From the NCBI GenBank assembly GCA_034435015.1, contig DAOTYH010000104.1, positions 1-15,970 on the forward strand: a stretch of 15,970 nucleotides of DNA, in the 5' to 3' direction. Numbering within the stretch: position 1 is the stretch's first letter; each line of letters starts with the position of its first letter. Positions 5,850-13,422 of this stretch are shown here, in pieces. A model generated the notes under the pieces. That model had not been told where the DNA came from and did not search any database. It saw only the letters and a program-made list of their open reading frames with translations. The stretch is from DAOTYH01 sp034435015 (lineage in GTDB: Bacteria; Chloroflexota; Anaerolineae; Aggregatilineales; UBA3940). A program made the translations under genes and the position numbers.

Positions 5850-6506
5850 ATGCTCAAGAATGGACCCGAAAGATCACTATCCGCCCGGACGCGCCTCAAC
5901 TGGGTTATTGACTTTGTCGTCTTCGTCAGCGGGCTGACGGCGGCCCTCACCGGCATCTACTTTCTATTCATGCCGGCAGGGGGGTATCAGGGCGGGCGTA
6001 ACTCCCTGTACGCTGTGACATTCCTGTTCAGCCGCCAAACGTGGGATGTTCTGCACACTTGGGGCGGTGTGGCGATGATCCTCGCTGTCACCGTGCATTT
6101 CGCCTGTCACCGGGAATGGGTCAAGTCCGCAGTGCGGCGCGTTGTGAAGACCCTCACGGATAGAGCCTCCCGCCTGTCAGGGGGCGCGGCAGTCAACCTG
6201 CTGGTTGACGCCATCGCCGCGCTGAGCTTTCTGTTGACGGCGCTGTCGGGGGTGTACTTCCTGTTTGTGCCGGCGGGCGGCTACCGCGGAGGGCGTAACC
6301 CCGCCTGGGAGGCGGCTTTCATCTTCAGCCGCTCAACGTGGGATGCCGTTCACACATGGGCGGGTGCGGCCTTGATCCTCGCTGTCGCGATCCACTTTGC
6401 CATCCACTGGGGGTGGATCACGAAGGTCACGCGGCGTGTGCTGGCCTCCCTGCTGGGCGGGGGGCCTGCCAGCGAAACGCCGGCGTCGCCCCAGCGGGTT
6501 TCTTAG
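5850..6506 (+). CDS. Duplicated DUF4405-like (cytochrome b561-like) membrane protein
   Basis: The 218-residue protein is two copies of one unit. Residues 16-98 and 115-197 align without gaps, with 44 of 83 positions identical by eye. Each unit has a transmembrane helix, the exposed motif PAGGYxGGRN, then W-D-x-x-H-T-W and a second helix ending H-F-A-x-H. The histidines fall at 69, 83, 87 and 168, 182, 186, the same spacing in both halves. This is the pattern of DUF4405, a family related to cytochrome b561-type helices in which such histidines may bind haem; binding here is inferred. The ATG has a perfect AGGAGG nine bases upstream. The promoter carries phased CTCA repeats. The next gene starts after 43 bases and is probably in the same operon, closed by the terminator at 7168-7204. 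A role in membrane electron transfer or redox sensing is plausible. Confidence 0.85.
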   Translation: MLKNGPERSLSARTRLNWVIDFVVFVSGLTAALTGIYFLFMPAGGYQGGRNSLYAVTFLFSRQTWDVLHTWGGVAMILAVTVHFACHREWVKSAVRRVVKTLTDRASRLSGGAAVNLLVDAIAALSFLLTALSGVYFLFVPAGGYRGGRNPAWEAAFIFSRSTWDAVHTWAGAALILAVAIHFAIHWGWITKVTRRVLASLLGGGPASETPASPQRVS

Positions 6507-6549
6507 ACTCTACAAATCAGGTTACATAGGTATTGAAGGAGACGAGGAT

Positions 6550-7158
6550 ATGTTCAAGAAGATATTGGTTGGGATCGTGGTAACGGGGCTGGCCGGAGCG
6601 CTGGTGATCGGCGCGGCGGCCCGCACGGCAGGGATTGCCTCTAATGCTGATCATACGGTTGGCCGGCAACAGGGCCGGGATCAGGCCGCCGGCACGGAGG
6701 CCGGCAGGCAGGGTCAACAGGAGAGGCAGAACGGCAACGGCGCCCAGCGTAACAGCGCTGAGTCAGGGCAGGGCAATGGCGGTCAGGGGAACGGCGGCGA
6801 ACGGTCACGCGGCAATCATGGTCAGGGCGGCGGCGGCAGTGAGCAGGCCAACGCCGCGGCGTATGCCGCCGAGCGGCTGACGGTCAGCGGCACTGTCTTG
6901 CAGGCAGATGCAGATGCGCTGACGGTCAGCCTTGACGGCGGCGCGGAGGTCGTCGTGGATGGCCGCGCATGGTCATATGCACAGGAGCAGGGATTCACCG
7001 CCCGGCCCGGTGATACCCTCACATTGACCGGCTTCTACGACGGTGACACGTTTGAGGTCGGGCAGATCGAAAACCTCACCCAACCGATCAGCGTCACCCT
7101 GCGCGATGACTCAGGGCGGCCGCAGTGGGCAGGCGGTCGGGGCAACGGCAACCGCTAG
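6550..7158 (+). CDS. Exported Gly/Gln/Asn-rich protein with small beta domain
   Basis: The 202-residue product begins with a signal peptide or membrane anchor (KKILVGIVVTGLAGALVIGAAA, about 3-24). A disordered, Gly/Gln/Asn/Arg-rich linker follows (about 36-100) with GNGGQGNGG-type repeats. The C-terminal 95 residues form a likely small beta-barrel (LTVSGTVLQADADALTVSL, then PGDTLTLTGFYDGDTFEV), similar in outline to the OB-like DUF5666 proteins, though I cannot confirm that family. The start at 6550 has AAGGAG eight bases upstream; a longer frame back to 6397 overlaps the previous gene and lacks a ribosome binding site. It lies 43 bases after the DUF4405-like gene and shares its promoter, so its partner is probably that membrane protein. 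A similar short basic Gly/Asn tail ends the protein. Function unknown. Confidence 0.85.
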   Translation: MFKKILVGIVVTGLAGALVIGAAARTAGIASNADHTVGRQQGRDQAAGTEAGRQGQQERQNGNGAQRNSAESGQGNGGQGNGGERSRGNHGQGGGGSEQANAAAYAAERLTVSGTVLQADADALTVSLDGGAEVVVDGRAWSYAQEQGFTARPGDTLTLTGFYDGDTFEVGQIENLTQPISVTLRDDSGRPQWAGGRGNGNR

Positions 7159-7167
7159 GTTGAGATG

Positions 7168-7204
7168 AAAAAGGGAGGCGTACAGCCGGTGCGCCTCCCT
7201 TTTT
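7168..7204. terminator. Bidirectional intrinsic terminator
   Basis: GGGAGGCG (7173-7180) pairs with CGCCTCCC (7192-7199). Five A precede the stem and seven T follow it, so a U-run forms in both directions. It serves the operon ending at 7158 and the convergent minus-strand gene ending at 7229. Confidence 0.9.
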
Positions 7205-7228
7205 TTGATTCCACCACAGGCAAACCCC

Positions 7229-10075
7229 TTACCGCCTGCGCCTCCGTGCCAGCACGTAACCGCCCGTCCCCAGCGCGATCAAGCCTACTGCGGCAACCGG
7301 GCCGATCCACCCTGCTCCCCTGACCGGCCTCCCGCCGGTGGGCGGCAGACCCGGCGGGAATATCTGCACTGAGGCATCATCAGACGCACGCCCGGCATAG
7401 GCGGTGTTGGTCACGCGGCCTGCCGGCGCTTCAGTGCTGGCGACTGTGTCAATCACAATCCGTACCCGCTCGCCCGGCTGGAGCACGCCGATCTGCACGG
7501 TGACGAGGTTGCCGGCTTGCGTGACCACGCCGCGTGTGGTGGTCACACTGGTAATGGTGAACAGGTCCGGCACCAGATCGGTGACAGTCACCGGGGCGGA
7601 AGGCTGGGTGCCGGGGTTAAAGACCTCGATGGTCCAGGTGACCGTCTCACCGGGCAGGGCATTGGCCGGGAAGACCGATTTGTTGATAGACGGGTCAATC
7701 AGTCCGACTACTGGCCCGGTCGGTGTGGCCCCCGGCGTCGGCGTGACCGGCGTCCCTTGTACGGTCAGGGCGGCCTGAGCGGTGTTATTGCCCGGCGTCT
7801 GGTCACCCTGGTCGGCGCTGACCGTCGCCGTATTGATGAGCGTCTGGCCGGCTGTCCCCGTGTTGACCTGTGCCGTGATGGTCAGGCTGGCGCTGGCCCC
7901 GGCGTTGAGACTGCCCACCGTCCAGATGCCCGTGCCGCTGTTATAGCTCCCCTGCGTGGCAGACGAGCTGGAGTACGTCAGGCCGGCGGGCAGAGGATCA
8001 TTGACCTGCACGCCGGTCGCGTTGCTGGGGCCGCTGTTTGTCACCGTGAGGGTGTAGCTGATCGTACTGCCTTCGGCGGGGTTCGGGTTGCTGACGGTCT
8101 TGGTTATGCTCAGATCAGCCCCCTGACCGATGGGCGCAATGTCCGTGCTGATGTTGTTGGCCGGGTTGGGATCGTTGACATCCGCCGGACGGATGATGTT
8201 GGCGGTGTTGGTCAACGAGCCGCTGGCCCCCGCCGAGAGCGTGCCTGTCACGGTGTAGGTGGCGGTAGCGCCGCTGTTCAGGCTGACAGGTGTGTTGATG
8301 GTGTTGCCCGTGCCGCCTGCCGCTCCGCATGACCCCGTCCCGCTGGTGATGGCGCACGTCCAACTGACACCCGTGATCTCAGACGGGATGGTATCATTGA
8401 ACGTGGCGTTGGTAACGTCGCTGGGGCCGTTGTTGGTGACCGTGATGGTATAGCTGACCAGGCCGCCCGCCACGAAGGTGGCCGGGCTGTGGCTCTTGCT
8501 GGCAACCAGATCAGCCGACCGCACCTGAAGCGAGTCGAACAGCACTACTTCAGAAGGGACGTAGGCCCACGAGTCAATGCCTTTGTGATCGCCGAAATTA
8601 CTGGTGAAGGCATGCGCCGGGCTGGAGATGCCGACCAGCGCCTGAAGCGGCACAGGTGCACCGGGCTGAGAGCCAAACACGCTGTCGTTGTAGTAGAAAG
8701 TCGGGTCGGGCAGTGTGCCGGGGCCGTTCAGCCGCCGGATGATGAACCCGTTGGGGTTGTTCTCAACATCCAGAAACGGGAAGTGAACCTCACCGCCGTT
8801 CAGCGTGATGCGTGCCGTATAGGCTGAGTTACTGGCCGGCACCGGATTGCCCTGCCCGTCCAGCCCGTCCCAGAAGACGGTGTTGACCCCCACCTGGGCC
8901 GATCCAATCAGCACACGGTCAATCGGGTCAGTGTACAGGCCGTTCTGATTGGTGTCCAGCGTGATGGTGTAACTGCCCTGAAAGGTGGAGGTAAAGGTGA
9001 AGTTGCCCCCCAGCCCGCTTCCGGCCTGCCCGTATGTCCCTTCGATGCCGGTGAAGCTGAATCCGGTCGGCGGGGGAGGCGGTGTGGGCGGGTTGAGCAG
9101 CCACATCGTGCCGCCGGGGTACGGCGCAGTGGACGGCAGGGTCGGGTCGGGTTGCTGGAGGAAAATCTTGTGGGTGACGTGATCGGCTGTATCCGGCAGA
9201 CCGGGGTTGTGAACAGCCGCGTCAGACTGGAACTGATCGCCGAGGGTCAGTTGAACCGAGCGGTACAGCCCGTTCTGCGTGACAGGGTCTATAAATCCGT
9301 CATCGTTGCCGAAGAAGATAAACCCGAAGGGGCGCTGGCCGTTGAGATCAACCTGATACAGGAAGCCGTCTCTGGTCAGGATGTAGACAATCGCATTGAG
9401 GCTGGCTGTCCCGCCGCCCATGTTGAGCGCCAGATAGTTGGCAAACACCCGCCCGGACTGGATCGCCCCGCCGGGCGCGGCCCGCACGGTGATGTCCCAG
9501 GCCGCCACCGTCTGGAGCTGGGAAGCGTCAGTCGGGAAGGGATTGCCGACCGGCACAGGCGGCGGGTTGCCGATGTCGCTGGTGCTGAATTGAGGGCCGT
9601 GAAACTCCACTTCATAGACGCCGGTCTCAGCGGCCACAAACGTACAGGGCGTGTATCCGCCCGGATTAGGCAGTGGGCCGGCGGCCTCTTTGGCCAGCGT
9701 GTCAATCAGGCCGAAGCCGCCCGCCTGCACGTCACAGCTCCCGTTTTGAGTGCCTGCCGGACTGCGGTAGATGATGTCCTGCGGGTTGGTGAAGCTGACC
9801 GGCACGCTGGAGCCAAGGCTGACTTCCTCGCCGGCGCGGACATACACATACAACAGCGAGCGCCGCTGGATGCCGGCGGTCTGCTGGCCCGACCATTCAA
9901 GGTAAGGGCGGTAGCCGCCGCTGGCGATCAGGTTGCGGCTTCCTTCGGCGCGGGCCGCCTGGATGCCGGTTACGACAAACAGGATCAGCACGAGCGGCAG
10001 AAGCACAAACCGCCCTATCAGGCGTAACAAAGGATGACGAACAGAAGAATGACCGTGGCGGTGAGATAATTGCAT
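7229..10075 (-). CDS. Exported DUF11-repeat surface protein with LPPTG sorting signal
   Basis: This 948-residue protein is built for the cell surface. A signal peptide spans about 20-43 (RFVLLPLVLILFVV, cleavage expected after AARA). Residues 44-510 hold an unrecognised region with a short proline run near 330 and, at about 360-425, a segment like the FlgD Ig-like fold (DTNQNGLYTDP, VFWDGLDGQGNPV). Three DUF11 domains follow at about 520-650, 652-774 and 793-906, marked by YTITVTNNGPS, YTLTVTNSGPS and WTIEVFNPG, with a Thr/Pro linker before the third. The C-terminus has LPPTG (910-914), a hydrophobic segment and five arginines, the three-part signal recognised by sortases. The ATG at 10075 has GAGGGGG five bases upstream; a TTG seven codons earlier has none. 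It is transcribed from TGT-TATACT near 10145. DUF11 proteins are usually structural or adhesive; the ligand is unknown and no sortase gene is visible. Confidence 0.93.
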   Translation of the reverse strand: MQLSHRHGHSSVRHPLLRLIGRFVLLPLVLILFVVTGIQAARAEGSRNLIASGGYRPYLEWSGQQTAGIQRRSLLYVYVRAGEEVSLGSSVPVSFTNPQDIIYRSPAGTQNGSCDVQAGGFGLIDTLAKEAAGPLPNPGGYTPCTFVAAETGVYEVEFHGPQFSTSDIGNPPPVPVGNPFPTDASQLQTVAAWDITVRAAPGGAIQSGRVFANYLALNMGGGTASLNAIVYILTRDGFLYQVDLNGQRPFGFIFFGNDDGFIDPVTQNGLYRSVQLTLGDQFQSDAAVHNPGLPDTADHVTHKIFLQQPDPTLPSTAPYPGGTMWLLNPPTPPPPPTGFSFTGIEGTYGQAGSGLGGNFTFTSTFQGSYTITLDTNQNGLYTDPIDRVLIGSAQVGVNTVFWDGLDGQGNPVPASNSAYTARITLNGGEVHFPFLDVENNPNGFIIRRLNGPGTLPDPTFYYNDSVFGSQPGAPVPLQALVGISSPAHAFTSNFGDHKGIDSWAYVPSEVVLFDSLQVRSADLVASKSHSPATFVAGGLVSYTITVTNNGPSDVTNATFNDTIPSEITGVSWTCAITSGTGSCGAAGGTGNTINTPVSLNSGATATYTVTGTLSAGASGSLTNTANIIRPADVNDPNPANNISTDIAPIGQGADLSITKTVSNPNPAEGSTISYTLTVTNSGPSNATGVQVNDPLPAGLTYSSSSATQGSYNSGTGIWTVGSLNAGASASLTITAQVNTGTAGQTLINTATVSADQGDQTPGNNTAQAALTVQGTPVTPTPGATPTGPVVGLIDPSINKSVFPANALPGETVTWTIEVFNPGTQPSAPVTVTDLVPDLFTITSVTTTRGVVTQAGNLVTVQIGVLQPGERVRIVIDTVASTEAPAGRVTNTAYAGRASDDASVQIFPPGLPPTGGRPVRGAGWIGPVAAVGLIALGTGGYVLARRRRR

Positions 10076-10144
10076 GGCAACCCCCTCTTTTACCAAGCCC
10101 CAAATGGAGGTGTGAACCCTATCCTTATCCCACCTCTTAGGTAA

Positions 10145-10153
10145 AGTATAACA
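10145..10153 (-). promoter_or_regulatory. Extended -10 promoter of the DUF11 surface-protein gene
   Basis: On the minus strand TGT (10151-10153) precedes TATACT (10145-10150). No clear -35 is present. Transcription should start near 10138, giving a leader of about 62 bases. GAGGTG and CACCTC in that leader (10131-10136 and 10107-10112) could pair into a weak stem. Confidence 0.5.
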
Positions 10154-10211
10154 GAAAAGGGCAAGGTGTGCTTGGCGGCTCAGGGGCAGGGGGATACTGC
10201 CGAAGGGACTG

Positions 10212-11036
10212 TCAGCCCTGCCGGTGCAGGAAGACGCGGACGGCTGAGTAGATCAGCACGACGCCCAGTATCCCCTTCAGCAGGGCCTGCGGGGCGAGTC
10301 CGGCCAGCAGTGCGCCCAGCACAGCGCCTAGGATCGAACCAGCACCCATCGGGGCGGCTGTCTCCAGCAGGGGGCGGCGCTGGGCGAAAGCGCCTTGAGC
10401 CGTGTACCGGATCACGCCGGTCAGCACGGTCGGCAGGCTGATCGCCAAGCTGAGCGTCCCTGCCGACCGGATGTCCACCCCGTAGGCAAACAGGAGCGTC
10501 GGGATGATCAGCTCGCCGCCGGCCACGCCCAGCAGACTGCTGACCAATCCGATGGCCAGCCCGAACAGCACCCCCATCCCTGCCCGCACAAGGCGCGAGG
10601 CGGGCAGAAACCCGTCTCCGGAGTAGGGGAGGAAAGCCTCGGCGATCAGCAGTAACCCGATTGAGAGCAGCAAGATCAAGATCACCCGCCTGAACTGCTG
10701 TTCGTTGATCCGGCGGGCAACCGCTGTGCCGCCAAAGGCGGCGATGACAGCGCCCAGCGTCAGGGATGCCACAGCCTCGCCGTGCTCGATCAAGGCGTCG
10801 GGTGAGAGCGCCCGGCTCCGCATGATCAGGGCGCTGAGGATGGTGATCAAGCTGACCGTCAGGTTGAGCGGGACGGCCTGCTTGGCCGAATAGCGCAGGA
10901 GGCCTGCCAGCACCGGCAGACGGAACTCGGCTCCGCCCACTCCGATCAGCCCCCCTAGTATGGCAATTGGGACGGCAGACAAGAAGGCGATGGCAGGCCG
11001 GCGGTAGCTGGTGATGGCTTCGGGCTGGGCGTCCAT
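10212..11036 (-). CDS. TauE/SafE-family membrane permease (sulfite/sulfonate exporter-like)
   Basis: The 274-residue protein is almost all hydrophobic, with about eight transmembrane helices in two homologous halves. Each half opens with a family signature: GGLIGVGGAEFRLP (28-41) and GLVSSLLGVAGGELIIP (163-179). The family (formerly DUF81) moves small organic or inorganic sulfur anions and other organic anions across the membrane; the substrate here cannot be told from sequence. I chose the ATG at 11036 because AGAGGAG lies four bases upstream; the open frame extends 120 codons further but that part is not membrane-like and overlaps the divergent gene. A -10 TATAAT is at 11076-11081. No sulfur-metabolism genes are nearby. 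Its 3' end lies about 60 bases before the promoter of the DUF11 gene, with no convincing terminator between, so read-through is possible. Confidence 0.9.
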   Translation of the reverse strand: MDAQPEAITSYRRPAIAFLSAVPIAILGGLIGVGGAEFRLPVLAGLLRYSAKQAVPLNLTVSLITILSALIMRSRALSPDALIEHGEAVASLTLGAVIAAFGGTAVARRINEQQFRRVILILLLSIGLLLIAEAFLPYSGDGFLPASRLVRAGMGVLFGLAIGLVSSLLGVAGGELIIPTLLFAYGVDIRSAGTLSLAISLPTVLTGVIRYTAQGAFAQRRPLLETAAPMGAGSILGAVLGALLAGLAPQALLKGILGVVLIYSAVRVFLHRQG

Positions 11037-11075
11037 GACTCTCCTCTGGCGCGGCAGGGCGGAACGTGCCGCCTG

Positions 11076-11081
11076 ATTATA
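11076..11081 (-). promoter_or_regulatory. -10 box of the TauE/SafE gene
   Basis: On the minus strand TATAAT lies 39 bases before the ATG at 11036; transcription would start near 11069. The -35 region has no match to TTGACA. Confidence 0.5.
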
Positions 11082-11141
11082 CCTGAGCAGGCCCCTTCCG
11101 CCCCAGCAGGCCGTCAGACCCAGCCCATGTGCGCCGGCGAT

Positions 11142-11170
11142 TTGCCGGCTGGCCTGCTGTTTCGTACAAT
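11142..11170 (+). promoter_or_regulatory. Promoter of the small GTG-initiated membrane protein
   Basis: TTGCCG (11142-11147) and TACAAT (11165-11170) are separated by 17 bases. Transcription would begin near 11177, giving a leader of about 43 bases to the GTG at 11220. It is divergent from the TauE/SafE promoter about 60 bases away. Confidence 0.5.
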
Positions 11171-11219
11171 CCGTTGCGCATATTGGCATACGGCCTGCCC
11201 GCTGAGGGAGGAAAATGAC

Positions 11220-11720
11220 GTGACGACCTACACCATTCCGCTTGGCTTTTCCGATGACTCGGTCCAGCTCCAGATGTCCATGCTGTCGCCGGATCGCCTG
11301 TTCCATCGCGGCGAGCGCGTGAGGCTGTCGGGGCTGTTGCCGCGCTGGGCTAACGTTCAGGCCAGCGACGGCAAAACGTACCGCGTCAGCCTGCATCCGG
11401 CGTGGCTGGAGCCGGCTCCGGAGGTGCGCATCAACAACGTGCCGAGCGACTATCTGCCCCCGTTCCCCCGCTGGGTGAAGTCGTTCACCATTGCGCTGGT
11501 CATCCAGATCGTCCTGAGCTTCCTGATCGTGGGGGGGCCGGTCAGCGGGCTGGCAGGGGTGTTTGCCTTCCTGATGGCCCGCCGCGCCTCCCGCGCTGTT
11601 GACGACCCGCAGACAGCCAACACCATTGGGCTGTTCCTGCTGGTGACGGCATGGACAGCATGGGCGCTGTTCACCGTCTACACGGTGCTGTACCTATGGG
11701 GGCGGTTCGGCGGGGGCTGA
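11220..11720 (+). CDS. Small membrane protein of unknown function, GTG start
   Basis: I do not recognise this 166-residue protein. The first 85 residues are soluble, with alternating polar and hydrophobic residues that suggest a small beta domain (RGERVRLSGLLPRW, then KTYRVSL). The rest is membrane-embedded: one long or two short helices at about 89-120, a polar loop with RRASRAVDDP, and a helix at about 132-160 rich in Trp, Thr and Tyr. The frame is open back to 11127, but the GTG at 11220 has GGAGG eight bases upstream and the preceding codons look non-coding. An ATG at 11215 in another frame gives only Met-Thr-stop (ATGACGTGA), whose stop overlaps the GTG. The gene has its own promoter (11142-11170) and terminator (11769-11799). 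Confidence 0.8.
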   Translation: MTTYTIPLGFSDDSVQLQMSMLSPDRLFHRGERVRLSGLLPRWANVQASDGKTYRVSLHPAWLEPAPEVRINNVPSDYLPPFPRWVKSFTIALVIQIVLSFLIVGGPVSGLAGVFAFLMARRASRAVDDPQTANTIGLFLLVTAWTAWALFTVYTVLYLWGRFGGG

Positions 11721-11768
11721 AGCTTGTGCCCTCCGGCCTGCCCGTCCCTGTGCCGCACGGCTGTCTCC

Positions 11769-11799
11769 GTTCCCGCTGGGCCTCAGCGGGAACTTTTTT
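11769..11799 (+). terminator. Intrinsic terminator
   Basis: GTTCCCGCTG (11769-11778) and CAGCGGGAAC (11784-11793) form a perfect 10-bp stem with a five-base loop, followed by six T. It ends the transcript of the small membrane protein. Confidence 0.92.
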
Positions 11800-11868
11800 G
11801 TCCCTCCCGTCGTTTGATTTGCAGAAGAGATGGAACTTTGTCGAGGGATACAATGCAGGAGAAGAACA

Positions 11869-13290
11869 ATGAACAGCCGCTTTCGTTCGAGACCGATAGT
11901 CATGGTTCTGCTGGTTGGGCTGGCACTGCTGGCGGCGTCCTGCCGCGCCTCTGCTGTCCCTGCCGCTGATGTTCAGGAGGAGGTTCTCAACCTGCCGGAG
12001 GCCCAGCCAGAGGCCGGCGAGAGGGTTGAAGTGCTTCCTCAAGCCCCTATGGAAATTGTGCCGCCCGCCGAGGCCGAGAGCTTCGCTGGCGAGGCACGGG
12101 CCGGAGATTCCGCCGGCCCGGTTGGTGAGGCGGCTCCGCCGGCTGGCGGCGGCGAGGGGATAGCCGTTCCTCCTTCTACTCAGGCCGCGCCCGGCAACCT
12201 CCCGCCTGATACCCTGTTCCAGTCCCCGCTTCAGGCGGGACGGCGGGATGACAACGCCAACTTCAGCGAGTATCTCCAGTACCGGCTGGACTTCCGCAAC
12301 TTTCTTGGCCTGCCGGTGCACGATGTTGACATCAGCGAGCGGCACATGATCCGTGTGACGACCGCCGGCGGACGGCCTGTGCTGGGGGCGCAGGTGTTCA
12401 TCTATGACGGCCAGACGCTTGTGACGGCGCTCCGCACTCCCGCTACGGGGGTGGTCTACTTCTTCCCGCTGGCCTATCCCGCTGTGTCCGGCGCCCAGTC
12501 CTATACGGTGACCGTCACGAAGGGGCCGGCCTCTGCCGGCTTCACGCTCACGCGCGGCAACCGGGATGCCGTCTGGCCGGTCACGCTCGACACCGCGCCT
12601 GCTCAGCCGCCGGTTCAACTGGATGTGCTGTTCCTGCTGGATGCAACCGGCAGTATGAGCGACGAGATAGATCAGCTCAAGGATAACATCCTGAGCATCT
12701 CCGCCCAGATCAGGGCGTTGCCCTCGCGTCCGGATGTGCGCTTTGCGCTGGTCAGCTACCGCGACCGCGGCGATGAGTACGTCACCCGCACAACTGACTT
12801 CACCGCAGACATCCAGCAGTTCCAGCGGGCGCTGATGAATGTTCAGGCCGGCGGCGGCGGTGACGATCCCGAATCGCTCAACGAGGCGCTTCATCAGGCT
12901 GTGCAGGGGGTGAGCTGGCGGGTGGATAACACGGTCAGCCTGATCTTCCTGGTGGCCGATGCGCCGCCGCATCTCGACTACCCGCAGGACTTCGACTACG
13001 CGGTTGAGATGGAGCGGGCCGCCCAGCTCGGCATCAAGATCATCCCGATTGCCTCACGGCTGGACGGCGGCGACTATTACCAGAAGCAGGCTGAGTATAT
13101 CTTCCGGCAGTTGGCTCAGTTCACCGGCGCGAGCTTTATCTTCCTGACCTACGCCGACACCCCGCAGGCGTCCGGCACGCCGGGGACAGAGTACAACGTG
13201 CCGGAGGGAAGTTACACGGTTGAGGACCTCGATACGCTGGTCGTACGGCTGGTTGAGGAGGAGCTGTCGGCGCTGTTCTACCAGCAGTGA
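11869..13290 (+). CDS. Lipoprotein with Ig-like and von Willebrand factor A domains
   Basis: The 473-residue protein starts with a lipoprotein signal peptide: a basic start, VMVLLVGLALLAAS, then Cys25 as the lipid site. A disordered Pro/Ala/Glu/Gly-rich stretch follows (26-120). Residues about 142-242 look like a carboxypeptidase-regulatory or Ig-like beta sandwich (GRPVLGAQVFIYDG, GVVYFFPL). A VWA domain fills about 250-427 with the metal site motif DATGS (258-262) and the later acidic residue in VADAPPH (D364). The middle threonine of the site is not obvious; that loop reads GGGGDDPES. VWA domains bind protein partners through a metal ion, so surface adhesion or assembly is likely, partner unknown. 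The ATG has AGGAG seven bases upstream; an ATG 13 codons earlier has no ribosome binding site. TACAAT at 11849-11854 is a possible -10, which would give a very short leader. Confidence 0.92.
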   Translation: MNSRFRSRPIVMVLLVGLALLAASCRASAVPAADVQEEVLNLPEAQPEAGERVEVLPQAPMEIVPPAEAESFAGEARAGDSAGPVGEAAPPAGGGEGIAVPPSTQAAPGNLPPDTLFQSPLQAGRRDDNANFSEYLQYRLDFRNFLGLPVHDVDISERHMIRVTTAGGRPVLGAQVFIYDGQTLVTALRTPATGVVYFFPLAYPAVSGAQSYTVTVTKGPASAGFTLTRGNRDAVWPVTLDTAPAQPPVQLDVLFLLDATGSMSDEIDQLKDNILSISAQIRALPSRPDVRFALVSYRDRGDEYVTRTTDFTADIQQFQRALMNVQAGGGGDDPESLNEALHQAVQGVSWRVDNTVSLIFLVADAPPHLDYPQDFDYAVEMERAAQLGIKIIPIASRLDGGDYYQKQAEYIFRQLAQFTGASFIFLTYADTPQASGTPGTEYNVPEGSYTVEDLDTLVVRLVEEELSALFYQQ

Positions 13291-13363
13291 TCGCCCGTCA
13301 GCCGGTCGGATGCTCCCTCAACGCCGGAGGCAGAGACATCCAGCCGGGCATCCGGCACGCAAA

Positions 13364-13391
13364 CAGGGGCGCATGGTTAGATGCGCCCCTG
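13364..13391. terminator. Hairpin between convergent VWA and WD40 genes
   Basis: CAGGGGCGCAT (13364-13374) and ATGCGCCCCTG (13381-13391) make a perfect 11-bp stem with a six-base loop. The T-runs are short: CTTTG on the plus strand and GTTTG on the minus strand. It probably ends both converging transcripts. Confidence 0.65.
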
Positions 13392-13422
13392 CTTTGATGA
13401 TCGGCTGTTCAGCTCGAACCCG

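Noticed and set aside
9152..10027. Plus-strand open frame of 291 codons
   Set aside because: It is antisense to the DUF11 gene, whose signal peptide and repeats are clear; no start signals or domain in this frame.
11671..12972. Minus-strand open frame of 433 codons
   Set aside because: It opposes the VWA lipoprotein and part of the small membrane protein and crosses a strong terminator; the product is Arg/His/Gly-rich with no domain.
13291..13422. Possible small gene between the convergent VWA and WD40 genes
   Set aside because: Only a terminator hairpin is visible and no frame has a start with a ribosome binding site.
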